Below are positions 15,089-21,559 of a stretch of 64,000 nucleotides of DNA, piece after piece. The notes below the pieces were generated by a model. It searched no databases and was not told the DNA's origin. It saw only the letters and a program-made list of their open reading frames with translations. Source of the DNA: 2-12-FULL-60-19 sp041483675 (GTDB lineage Bacteria; Desulfobacterota; Binatia; UBA9968). The first letter of the stretch is position 1, and the number at the start of each line of letters is the position of its first letter. Made by a program: the position numbers and the translations under genes. The stretch spans positions 1 to 64,000 of the forward strand of contig JBGPGE010000008.1 in assembly GCA_041483675.1 (NCBI GenBank), in the 5' to 3' direction.

Positions 15089-15442
15089 TCATTTCTCCTT
15101 GGTCGGATTTCGTTGTTGCGACCGATGCGCAGGCTGCCGGCGGCGCGAAACCCGCTTATTGCATAGCTCCTTGAGCTCGGCGAGCACCATCTGTTCCGCC
15201 TCCAACCAGTCGTCCAGGTCGCAGCCGTGGATCCGGCCCCGTTTGCAGAACAAGTCGTATGCCTTCTCGCCGATTTTTATATGAAGCGTATGGTCGCCGA
15301 TGGCCGGTTCGGTGAGATGGAGGGCGAAGGCCGCGCCCGGCGGGGGAAGGCTTTTTCTGTACGATTGATTGCCGATGGTTGACTCGGGAAGGTAAGGGAC
15401 GTGGGGCGGCTTCGTCGGCTCGACGTTTTTCTGCTTTTCCAT
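15089..15442 (-). CDS. DUF2934 protein
   Basis: A 117-residue protein with a central DUF2934 motif, IGEKAYDLFCKRGRIHG followed by CDLDDWLEAEQMVLAEL. This short helical motif is common in stress-related loci of soil bacteria and its role is not known. The N-terminal half is proline-rich and probably disordered, and the C-terminus is strongly basic (NKRVSRRRQPAHRSQQR), which could bind nucleic acid. It lies between the manC-like gene and katA in one operon. Confidence 0.8.
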   Translation of the reverse strand: MEKQKNVEPTKPPHVPYLPESTIGNQSYRKSLPPPGAAFALHLTEPAIGDHTLHIKIGEKAYDLFCKRGRIHGCDLDDWLEAEQMVLAELKELCNKRVSRRRQPAHRSQQRNPTKEK

Positions 15443-15464
15443 GCGACACTCCCTGCGCGTGAAG

Positions 15465-16430
15465 CTAAGCCGCGCAGCTCTTGTCGTCCCATCCGTTGAG
15501 CCGGTCCAGATAACCTAACTTTCTAAGCGCCGCGACAATCCGCCGCTCGGATCCCCAATCGCTCCAGAAGACTCCGTGAACCGGCAGGACCAACAGACGG
15601 GCGGCGCGCTCGCGCGCAACTGCTTCCAGCAGGCCGGTGGAAAAATTCATCGGCGCGATCCGGTTGTAGGCCGTTTCGACCGCCTCCGTTTCCGCCGCCG
15701 TCCCGATCGCGTCGTGGATCGAGAGAAACACGCGCCACAACTCCGGAGAAGCTTCACAGACAAGCTCCAACAGAGTCTCAACTTTAAAAACCATCACCAT
15801 CGTGTTCCACAACCCCCCGCCGAGGAGGAACTCCCGCGCCGTATGGCGATCCGGCTTTTCCCTGAACCGCGCGATCCGGTGGACCGCCAAAGGCGCCAGC
15901 CGCGTCACCGGCTCTCCGGGGAGGATGTACCCATACTCGGATTCGGGTTCATCCGGCTTCATCCCTAAAAGAACCAGGTGGCCGGGAAGGCGCTCGACCA
16001 CGCGGCAAGCCAGATCGACATGGGCGGCGAAGAGTTCCTCCTCCACAATGAAATGATCGGACGGGAAGACCACGACCGTCGCGTCGGGATATTTTTTGTA
16101 GATGTGCATCAACGGAAGCAGAAGGCCGGGCGCAGTCTCTTTGTTCTCCGGCTGTACCACCACGGTGCTTTGAGGCCGCCGGGAAAGCTGGCGGCGCACT
16201 TCTGTGTGAGTTAAATGCGCCTTGCTTACTACGGTAAAAATGCGCTCGGGCGCGATCAAACTATCGGCCCGCTCGAAGGTATGTTCGAGCATCGAGCGGG
16301 CACCGATGAAATTCACGTATTGTTTCGGCAGCGCGTTTCCGCGCAGACGCCGGACAAAAGGCTCAAGCCGCCTCCCCTCTCCCGCAGCCAAAACCACCCC
16401 GCAGCGATGCGAGGTGCCGTGAATTTGCAT
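15465..16430 (-). CDS. Mannose-1-phosphate guanylyltransferase-like nucleotidyltransferase
   Basis: The 321-residue protein has a nucleotidyltransferase fold. The signature GVVLAAGEGRRLEPFVRRL with NALPKQYVNF is that of GDP-mannose pyrophosphorylases, and FPSDHFI and FREKPDRHTAREFL are the metal and sugar-phosphate motifs of the family. It lacks the C-terminal isomerase domain of two-domain ManC/AlgA. The ATG at 16430 with GAGGAG upstream is the best start. It is the first gene of a stress operon (with katA, hsp20, lon), an unexpected place, with a perfect sigma-54 promoter at 16471-16486. Related proteins without proven activity exist, so substrate is inferred. Confidence 0.82.
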   Translation of the reverse strand: MQIHGTSHRCGVVLAAGEGRRLEPFVRRLRGNALPKQYVNFIGARSMLEHTFERADSLIAPERIFTVVSKAHLTHTEVRRQLSRRPQSTVVVQPENKETAPGLLLPLMHIYKKYPDATVVVFPSDHFIVEEELFAAHVDLACRVVERLPGHLVLLGMKPDEPESEYGYILPGEPVTRLAPLAVHRIARFREKPDRHTAREFLLGGGLWNTMVMVFKVETLLELVCEASPELWRVFLSIHDAIGTAAETEAVETAYNRIAPMNFSTGLLEAVARERAARLLVLPVHGVFWSDWGSERRIVAALRKLGYLDRLNGWDDKSCAA

Positions 16431-16470
16431 GAATCTATTCTCCTCAATGGCCTGGTTGTAAATCATTAGA

Positions 16471-16486
16471 AGCAATGGCTATGCCA
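16471..16486 (-). promoter_or_regulatory. Sigma-54 promoter for the manC-katA-hsp20-lon operon
   Basis: The minus strand reads TGGCATAGCCATTGCT, a perfect match to TGGCAYRNNNNTTGCW. It lies 41 bases before the ATG at 16430. Confidence 0.85.
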
Positions 16487-16526
16487 CGGCGACCCGCTAT
16501 ATTTTCCCGGCGGTGGGGAAACCGAG

Positions 16527-16544
16527 CTTGTCAACCTTGACAAG
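16527..16544. promoter_or_regulatory. Perfect 18-bp palindrome, possible second operator
   Basis: CTTGTCAACCTTGACAAG is a perfect inverted repeat (eight-base arms) between two opposed sigma-54 promoters. It is unlike the TTTGCAC-type palindrome 16 bases away, so a second regulator may bind here. Confidence 0.5.
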
Positions 16545-16559
16545 AAACCGGGAGCCTCC

Positions 16560-16575
16560 TTTGCACGGGTGCAAA
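16560..16575. promoter_or_regulatory. Putative activator operator in divergent region 2
   Basis: TTTGCACGGGTGCAAA is a perfect palindrome with seven-base arms. It lies 74 bases from the minus-strand sigma-54 promoter and 52 from the plus-strand one. Related sequences occupy the same place in three other divergent regions. Confidence 0.6.
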
Positions 16576-16626
16576 TAAAGCGGAGGGTGGCCCGCCATTC
16601 ACGGCAGGGAGACCGGCAGGCAGAGA

Positions 16627-16642
16627 TGGCACGCTTTATGCG
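16627..16642 (+). promoter_or_regulatory. Sigma-54 promoter for usp at 16691-17200
   Basis: TGGCACGCTTTATGCG keeps GG and GC ten bases apart and matches TGGCAYRNNNNTTGCW except for A in place of the first T of TTGC and the last base. Confidence 0.65.
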
Positions 16643-16690
16643 GCGCGGAGTTGGCGGGAGCGGAAAACGGCAATGCGAAGCGAAGAAGAG

Positions 16691-17200
16691 ATGGCGAACC
16701 AAATCAAAAAAATCCTCGCCCCGACTGACCTGTCTGACTTCTCGCAGGCCGGGGTGCGCTACGCTCTGAACCTGGCGAGAGCGGTCGGCGCGGAGGTGAC
16801 GGTTTATTACGTCGTCGACCGGCGCGATCTAGCGCAGCACCATGACGGGGAGGAAGAAAAGGTGGGCATCGCCGCCGCCTTTCAGCAGTACGAGAGGCTC
16901 AGAAAAAGCCGCCAGCTTGCCCTGGCCCGATTCCTGAACACTCATTTCTCGGATCTGATTCCGTGGGTGAAAATTCGCGAAAAGGTGGAACTCGGCGTGC
17001 CGGCAAAGAGCATCGTCGAATGGGCGAAGACCGACGGCGCCGACCTCGTTGTGATCTCCATCTGCGGGAAAGGCGGCGCAGCCCACCAATTTGTCGGGAG
17101 CATCGCTGCGGAAGTGGTGCGGAACTCGTCTTGTCCGGTCCTGACGATCCCTCCGGAACCTGAGGAGGCGGAGAACCGCCAACTCATCGCGACAGGCTAA
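16691..17200 (+). CDS. Universal stress protein (UspA domain)
   Basis: This protein of 169 residues begins MANQIKKILAPTDLSDFSQA, the typical UspA opening. The usual GSHGR loop is replaced by ISICGKGGAAHQFVGSIAAEV, so the first glycine box is altered (CGKGG) while the later VGSIAAEVVRNSSCPVLTIP remains; ATP binding is therefore uncertain. The alternative start at 16673 adds six residues. A sigma-54-like promoter at 16627-16642 places the transcript start near 16653. It is divergent from the manC-katA operon and alone in its unit. Confidence 0.88.
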   Translation: MANQIKKILAPTDLSDFSQAGVRYALNLARAVGAEVTVYYVVDRRDLAQHHDGEEEKVGIAAAFQQYERLRKSRQLALARFLNTHFSDLIPWVKIREKVELGVPAKSIVEWAKTDGADLVVISICGKGGAAHQFVGSIAAEVVRNSSCPVLTIPPEPEEAENRQLIATG

Positions 17201-17297
17201 CGGAACGGTCGGCCCCTCTCGCTATCATTCCCGCGAAAGCGATCCCTCACGGCGCGAGTCTTCGGGCCGCTCGGCTTCGCAGTGGAAGCCGGCGCTG

Positions 17298-17336
17298 GTT
17301 CGACCAAGCTCACCACCCTGAGCCAAGTCGAAGGGC
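17298..17336. repeat. REP-like repeat unit
   Basis: GTTCGACCAAGCTCACCACC followed by CTGAGCCAAGTCGAAGGG is a member of the TTCGA...CTGAG...AGTCGAA family that recurs at 41823, 47617, 47719 and 56028. The rest of 17201-17425 holds only low-complexity repeat debris (GAAGCC and TTCCCGCGAAAGC fragments). Confidence 0.5.
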
Positions 17337-17425
17337 CGGTCGTAGAGCCTGCGCATCCGATACTGCCGGGGGGAATAAGCAGCGACCCATTGCGCAGGCT
17401 TGGGTGAGGGTGGCGGCTTCCATCG

Positions 17426-18040
17426 TCAAGGGCGAAGCGCGGCGCTCAACGAATGTTTCCCCGCGAGCTTGACGGTGCTGGCCTGAGGCCCCCGGAGACC
17501 CTCCTCCTCCGCAAAAGTCACATCGACCCCGACTTTCAACCGCTCAAAGCCCGGCTCCAGCACGCTGTTTCGGTGAAAATAGATTTCCCTGCCGTCCGCG
17601 GTTTTCAGAAATCCATAGCCTTCTTCGGAGAATAGCTTGGCGACGCGGGCGAGAGGCTGAGCCTCGTGGATTTTTTTGGTTCCGCGCTGGCGGCGCGCGA
17701 AATCCTGAAGTTTGCGGCGGGAGGCGTCGAAGGCGTCGCGCACGGCTACGTAAACATCGCTGTGCGCCGCGTGTTGGCTCGGCTCGCGGTTGATCACCAG
17801 CTCTCCGCCCGGGACGGCGATATCGATTCGCACATGGTAAAGCTTGCCCTTATGGTGGTGGCGGTGCGGCGCCTCGACGACGACTTTGCAACTGACAACC
17901 CTGTCATAGAACGATTCCAGCTTGGCCGCCTTGTCCCGGATGTCGGCCTCGACCGCCTTGGAGGGAGACATGTTGCGAAACGCCACTCGCAGCGGTAACT
18001 CGGTGAAGATTTTCTCGCTATTGCCGGATAGTTTTTTCAT
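17426..18040 (-). CDS. Ribosome hibernation factor (HPF/RaiA) fused to a cold-shock domain
   Basis: The 204-residue protein has two domains. Residues about 12-115 are an HPF/RaiA fold (LPLRVAFRNMSPSKAVEADI, CKVVVEAPHRHHHKGKLYHV, SDVYVAVRDAFDASRRKLQ), which in other bacteria binds idle ribosomes. Residues about 135-200 are a cold-shock domain with RVAKLFSEEGYGFLKTADG and IYFHRNSV, the RNP1/RNP2-type nucleic-acid motifs. The ATG at 18040 has AGAGGAGG upstream. A sigma-54 promoter lies at 18081-18096. The fusion suggests joint control of ribosomes and RNA during stress. Confidence 0.9.
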   Translation of the reverse strand: MKKLSGNSEKIFTELPLRVAFRNMSPSKAVEADIRDKAAKLESFYDRVVSCKVVVEAPHRHHHKGKLYHVRIDIAVPGGELVINREPSQHAAHSDVYVAVRDAFDASRRKLQDFARRQRGTKKIHEAQPLARVAKLFSEEGYGFLKTADGREIYFHRNSVLEPGFERLKVGVDVTFAEEEGLRGPQASTVKLAGKHSLSAALRP

Positions 18041-18080
18041 AAGTCGTTCAACCTCCTCTGGATTTACCGAGCCTATAAGT

Positions 18081-18096
18081 GGCAAATCTTATGCCA
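18081..18096 (-). promoter_or_regulatory. Sigma-54 promoter for the HPF-CSD gene
   Basis: The minus strand reads TGGCATAAGATTTGCC, matching TGGCAYRNNNNTTGCW except at the last base. It lies 41 bases before the ATG, the same distance as in the manC operon. Confidence 0.78.
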
Positions 18097-18190
18097 CCAT
18101 CGTTTCGGTCGATTTACGCCGACGCCGAAAGCCGGAAAAGGAAAATCCCGGGGCCAAACTTCCCACATCCGAGAACTACCAACCGGCGCC

Positions 18191-18206
18191 TTCGCAGCCG
18201 TGAGAA
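18191..18206. promoter_or_regulatory. Putative activator operator in divergent region 3
   Basis: TTCGCAGCCGTGAGAA fits the pattern shared with regions 1, 2 and 4 but is the weakest palindrome of the four. It is only 23 bases from the plus-strand sigma-54 promoter. Confidence 0.35.
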
Positions 18207-18228
18207 GACCGACCTCTTCGCAAAGCCC

Positions 18229-18244
18229 TGGCACATCCCTTGCT
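18229..18244 (+). promoter_or_regulatory. Sigma-54 promoter for osmC-phosphoribosyltransferase operon
   Basis: TGGCACATCCCTTGCT is a perfect match to TGGCAYRNNNNTTGCW, 47 bases before the ATG at 18291. Confidence 0.85.
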
Positions 18245-18290
18245 CTCGATTCTTCCAGGGGCGATAGGCTGACGGAAAACGGAGGCTCAA

Positions 18291-18755
18291 ATGACTTTCG
18301 TCTACGAAACAGAGATCGAGTGGACCGGAGAGCGCGCCGGCCGCTTGCGAGCGCCGCATCTGCCGCCGCTCGAAGTCTCCGCGCCGCCGGAATTCGACGG
18401 ACGCGACGGCGTGTGGACTCCCGAGCATCTCTATGTCGGCGCCGTAGCGTCGTGCTTCATGACGACATTTCTGGCGATCGCGCGGAATTCCAAGCTGGAG
18501 TTTGTCAGTTTCACGACAACGGCAAGCGGCAAGCTGGAGAAGGTACCGGAAGCCGGATTGCAGATGACGGAGATTGTCTTGAAGCCGCGGCTCGTCATTC
18601 ACAGCATCGGCGACACCGACCGCGCGCGGCGGATTATCGAAAAGGCAGAGAAAAATTGCTTGATTTCAAACTCTATCAAGACGGCGATCCGCGTCACCCC
18701 TGAAATTTACCATCACCAGGACCCCGTTTACCCGTGTCCGACGTTGGCGATTTAG
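18291..18755 (+). CDS. OsmC/Ohr family peroxiredoxin-like protein
   Basis: The 154-residue protein has the OsmC fold and both redox cysteines at the usual places: VGAVASCFMTTFLAIA (about residue 57) and KAEKNCLISNSIK (about 124). OsmC/Ohr proteins reduce organic hydroperoxides with thiols. The end overlaps or abuts the next gene, a phosphoribosyltransferase, with which it forms an operon. The perfect sigma-54 promoter 47 bases upstream ties it to the same control as the divergent HPF gene. Confidence 0.9.
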   Translation: MTFVYETEIEWTGERAGRLRAPHLPPLEVSAPPEFDGRDGVWTPEHLYVGAVASCFMTTFLAIARNSKLEFVSFTTTASGKLEKVPEAGLQMTEIVLKPRLVIHSIGDTDRARRIIEKAEKNCLISNSIKTAIRVTPEIYHHQDPVYPCPTLAI

Positions 18756-18784
18756 CCTACGAGGAGATTAAGCAGGGGCGGCTT

Positions 18785-19435
18785 ATGCCATTCCAAAATC
18801 GCGAAGAAGCGGCGCATCTCCTGGCGCAAAGGTTGACGAGATACCGGCGATTCAACCCGCTGGTCCTGGCTATACCGCGGGGCGCGGTTGCAATGGCCAA
18901 GATCATCGCGGACGCATTGGGCGGCGAGCTTGATGTGGTATTGGTCCACAAGTTGGGAGCGCCGGGTCAGCCCGAGTTGGCCATCGGGGCGGTCGATGAG
19001 CAGGGGCAGGTTTATTTGTCCGACCACGCCGAGGCCCTCGACATCAGCCCCGAATATTTGGCCGCCGAAACGGAAGCCCAACTCAAGGTCCTGCGCGCGC
19101 GGCGCGCCGCCTACACCCCTCTCCGAGCCCCCGCCGACCCTGCCGGACGCGTGGTCATCGTCGTGGACAACGGCGTCGCCACGGGAGCCACTCTGATCGC
19201 CGGCTTGCGGGCTGTGCGCGCCAGAGGGCCGGCCAGACTCGTCGCCGCTGTAGCCGTGGCGCCAAGAGAAACTTTCAGGAAGATCGCTCGGGAGGCGGAC
19301 GAGACCGTTTGTCTGGAAGTGCCGGCGATCTTTTTCGCCGTAGGAGAGTTTTTCAAGGACTTCTCTCAGGTAACCGACGAAGAGGTGGCGGCGGTTTTGC
19401 GCCAGAGCGGTCCACGCTCAGGGCTGGGTAAATGA
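18785..19435 (+). CDS. Phosphoribosyltransferase-domain protein
   Basis: The 216-residue protein has a type I PRTase fold. The PRPP-binding loop is VVIVVDNGVATGATLIAGL (about residues 122-140) and the N-terminal LVLAIPRGAVAMAKIIA and VVLVHKLGAPGQPELAIGAV are hallmarks of the stress-island PRTase group whose substrate is unknown. I start it at ATG 18785, where homologues begin and a purine-rich GGGGCGG precedes; a GTG at 18734 would overlap osmC. It is coregulated with osmC. Confidence 0.88.
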   Translation: MPFQNREEAAHLLAQRLTRYRRFNPLVLAIPRGAVAMAKIIADALGGELDVVLVHKLGAPGQPELAIGAVDEQGQVYLSDHAEALDISPEYLAAETEAQLKVLRARRAAYTPLRAPADPAGRVVIVVDNGVATGATLIAGLRAVRARGPARLVAAVAVAPRETFRKIAREADETVCLEVPAIFFAVGEFFKDFSQVTDEEVAAVLRQSGPRSGLGK

Positions 19436-19456
19436 GCGGCTCGCCGGCCGCGCCGG

Positions 19457-20101
19457 CTATCGATCCGGCCGGCGGCAAAGATGGCGCTCAAACCATTCGG
19501 ATGCCAGGCGCGCGACTTCTTCCAAAGCGCCGGGTTCTTCAAACAGATGTGTCGCTCCCGGAATAATCTTTAACTCCTTCTCCGCTTTGAGCCGTTTGTA
19601 GGCCCGCTGATTGAGATCGATCACGATATCGTCAAGGCCGCCGACGATGAGCAGAGTAGGCGCCGTGACTTGCTCCAACGCCGTCCAAGCCAGATCCGGC
19701 CTGCCCCCACGGGACACCACTGCGCTAACGACCGGTCCCAATGCTGCGGCGGCGCGAAGGGCTGCTGCGGCTCCGGTGCTGGCCCCGAAATAGCCGACGG
19801 CAAGGGCTGCGGTTGCAGCCGACTTAGCCACCCAGCGCGTGGCGTTCTCCAATCGATTGGTCAGCAGATCGATATCGAAACGCGTTTCGTAGTCGGCATC
19901 CTCCTGCGGCGTCAAGAGATCCATCAGCAGGGTGCCAAGACCGCTCGCGCGCAATACTTGCGCGACATACTGATTTCTTGGGCTGCGGCGGCTGCTGCCG
20001 CTGCCATGAGCGAACAAAACAACCGCGTCCGCGTCCGAGGGAATCGCCAGCTCTCCCTCGAGCACGACGGAGTCCACCGGGATGTGGACCAGTTCCTTCA
20101 C
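19457..20101 (-). CDS. Alpha/beta hydrolase (dienelactone hydrolase-like)
   Basis: A 214-residue single-domain hydrolase. The oxyanion segment is LFAHGSGSSRRSPRNQYVA, the nucleophile elbow reads GYFGASTGAAAAL (serine in GAST-G), the acid is near VGGLDDIVIDLN, and the histidine is in IPGATHLFEEPGA. This subgroup is often linked with the PRTase gene in stress islands; the substrate is not known. The start is GTG at 20101. It is convergent with the PRTase and follows a strong terminator at 20134-20160. Confidence 0.87.
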   Translation of the reverse strand: MKELVHIPVDSVVLEGELAIPSDADAVVLFAHGSGSSRRSPRNQYVAQVLRASGLGTLLMDLLTPQEDADYETRFDIDLLTNRLENATRWVAKSAATAALAVGYFGASTGAAAALRAAAALGPVVSAVVSRGGRPDLAWTALEQVTAPTLLIVGGLDDIVIDLNQRAYKRLKAEKELKIIPGATHLFEEPGALEEVARLASEWFERHLCRRPDR

Positions 20102-20133
20102 GCCGCCCTCACGCCCTGAGACTTAGATACAGA

Positions 20134-20160
20134 AAAGGCCCAGGTTATGCCTGGGCCTTT
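20134..20160. terminator. Strong bidirectional terminator hairpin
   Basis: AAAGGCCCAGG (20134-20144) pairs perfectly with CCTGGGCCTTT (20150-20160) around a TTATG loop. On the minus strand it ends in TTTTCTG, so it should stop the hsp20-CBS transcript. The hydrolase downstream starts only 33 bases later, so it may depend on read-through. Confidence 0.8.
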
Positions 20161-20210
20161 CCGGGCAAGGGCAGCCACGCCCAACTCCATCTGCGCCAAA
20201 CGCCTTCGCG

Positions 20211-20639
20211 CTAGGCGGTCCCGACCGGCGTCGTTTCCGCCACAGCCTTACCCAGCTCAGCCATCTCGTCGCTGAGCAGTGCGATGACGTCGTCCATGGT
20301 GACGATGCCGAGCACCTCGTCCAGGCCGTCAACCACCGGAACGCGCCGAACGTGCTGCGCGTGCATGAGAGTGGTCAACTCTCTGAGGCCCTTGTCTACG
20401 GGGATCCGCACCGGGTTGCGAGTCATAATCTCGCTCACCTTGGTCTTAAGCGGATCCCGCTTCTCTCCGGTCACCTTTAACGCGACATCGCGGTCGGTCA
20501 GGATGCCGCACAACTTGCCGCGTTCCTCTACCACCATACAGCCGACGTTCTTTTCCCCCATCATGCGGCAGGCCTCCACGATGTTGTTTTCCGGAGAGAT
20601 ACTGACAACGCGCCGTTGGCAAAATTCCTGCAATGACAT
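20211..20639 (-). CDS. CBS-domain pair protein
   Basis: This 142-residue protein consists of two CBS domains (a Bateman module), which bind adenine nucleotides and sense energy state. The first has NNIVEACRMMGEKNVGCMVV and GILTDRDVALKV; the second has MTRNPVRIPVDKGLRELTTL and HVRRVPVVDGLDEVLGIVTM. No catalytic domain is attached. It begins 11 bases after hsp20 ends, so the two form one unit under the sigma-54 promoter at 21197-21212, ended by the hairpin at 20134-20160. Confidence 0.92.
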   Translation of the reverse strand: MSLQEFCQRRVVSISPENNIVEACRMMGEKNVGCMVVEERGKLCGILTDRDVALKVTGEKRDPLKTKVSEIMTRNPVRIPVDKGLRELTTLMHAQHVRRVPVVDGLDEVLGIVTMDDVIALLSDEMAELGKAVAETTPVGTA

Positions 20640-20650
20640 GGCACACCTCC

Positions 20651-21154
20651 CTACTCCACCTTCACCTTAGTTTCTTTTTTCTTCGCCTCCTCGGTCTTGG
20701 GGAGGTGAATTTCCAGCACGCCGTTCTTGAACGACGCTCGCGCTTTCTCCATTTGAACGTCCGCGGGCAACTCCATGCTGCGGCTGAAGGAGCCGTACGA
20801 CCGCTCGCAGCGGTAGAAATTCTTTTCCTTAACTTCCTCCTCCTTTTTCTTCTCGCCCTTGATCGTCAGGTGGTGATCGGCCAGGTTCACCTCGATATCT
20901 TCTTTGCTCATGCCCGGCAGCTCCACTTTGGCCACGATCTCGTCTTTCTCCTCGTAGAGATCCACGGCCGGAGTGGCGAGGGCGGCCGTCCTCGGTCCCC
21001 ACCAGCGCTCATCCAAAATTGGCCGTAAGCGGCGACCGAAGAAGTCTTCGAACATATCCCCCATTTCCCGCTCCCATCGGGCCATTTCCGTAAATGGGCG
21101 CCACGGGACCAGTTTTTTCTCCTCTTTCGAGCCTTGCGGCATTGGCTTTGCCAT
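20651..21154 (-). CDS. Hsp20/alpha-crystallin small heat shock protein, second copy
   Basis: A 167-residue Hsp20. The ATG at 21154 has AAAGGAGG upstream. The N-terminus (PWRPFTEMARWEREMGDMFE) and alpha-crystallin domain (PAVDLYEEKDEIVAKVELPG, MSKEDIEVNLADHHLTIKG, and GVLEIHLPK near the end) are canonical, with a lysine/glutamate-rich loop KKKEEEVKEK. It is clearly distinct from the copy at 13159-13581, so the two are old paralogues. A sigma-54 promoter lies 43 bases upstream and a CBS protein gene follows. Confidence 0.94.
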   Translation of the reverse strand: MAKPMPQGSKEEKKLVPWRPFTEMARWEREMGDMFEDFFGRRLRPILDERWWGPRTAALATPAVDLYEEKDEIVAKVELPGMSKEDIEVNLADHHLTIKGEKKKEEEVKEKNFYRCERSYGSFSRSMELPADVQMEKARASFKNGVLEIHLPKTEEAKKKETKVKVE

Positions 21155-21196
21155 AGCGAGTCCTCCTTTCGTGACCGTTGCTATCCGATTCAAGAA

Positions 21197-21212
21197 AGCA
21201 TCTTTCATGCCA
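21197..21212 (-). promoter_or_regulatory. Sigma-54 promoter for hsp20-CBS
   Basis: The minus strand reads TGGCATGAAAGATGCT, one mismatch from TGGCAYRNNNNTTGCW, 43 bases before the hsp20 ATG. Confidence 0.75.
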
Positions 21213-21282
21213 GCGCACAGATGACGAGAACCAGCTCGAATGCGCCATTTTTCGACGTTTTTCAATCCGCGGACCGACCCTG

Positions 21283-21300
21283 TTTTGCGCCCGTGCAAAA
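21283..21300. promoter_or_regulatory. Putative activator operator in divergent region 4
   Basis: TTTTGCGCCCGTGCAAAA is a near-perfect palindrome (one mismatched pair) closely like the operator at 16560-16575. It is 71 bases from the minus-strand sigma-54 promoter and 93 from the plus-strand one. Confidence 0.58.
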
Positions 21301-21392
21301 AACTACGGGCAAGGAATCGCGAAGCTGCAAACGGGATTTGTCTATGATAGAAAGGTCGCTGCGCCTGAGCGGCGTTCGCGTTCGCTACGAGG

Positions 21393-21408
21393 GGGCATAG
21401 TTCTTGCT
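21393..21408 (+). promoter_or_regulatory. Sigma-54 promoter for the gene at 21560
   Basis: GGGCATAGTTCTTGCT matches TGGCAYRNNNNTTGCW except at the first base. Transcription would start near 21419 and so include the hairpin-rich leader at 21425-21530. Confidence 0.72.
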
Positions 21409-21424
21409 CGCTTTTCATTCAATG

Positions 21425-21530
21425 TAAACCCCGCCTCTTGAGGCGGGCACAAAACCGATGGGGTTTCCAAAGGGGAGAAGCGGCAGCTCTCCCCTTTGGT
21501 CGAACACGGGGATTCAAACCCCGTGTTCGA
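21425..21530 (+). promoter_or_regulatory. Leader with three strong stem-loops
   Basis: An outer AAACCCC/GGGGTTT pairing encloses the hairpin CCCGCCTC/GAGGCGGG (21430-21447). Then CCAAAGGGGAGA (21467-21478) pairs with TCTCCCCTTTGG (21488-21499). Finally TCGAACACGGGG (21500-21511) pairs perfectly with its complement (21519-21530) around the loop ATTCAAA. They fill the predicted 5' leader of the gene at 21560. No known riboswitch is recognised; none is followed by a U run. Confidence 0.6.
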
Positions 21531-21559
21531 TATAAGTTGATTTTTGAAATTTACGCACT

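Noticed and set aside
21500..21530. T-arm-like hairpin GGGGATTCAAACCCC as part of a tRNA
   Set aside because: The stem is 12 bp and no acceptor, D or anticodon arms surround it; it is one of three leader hairpins.
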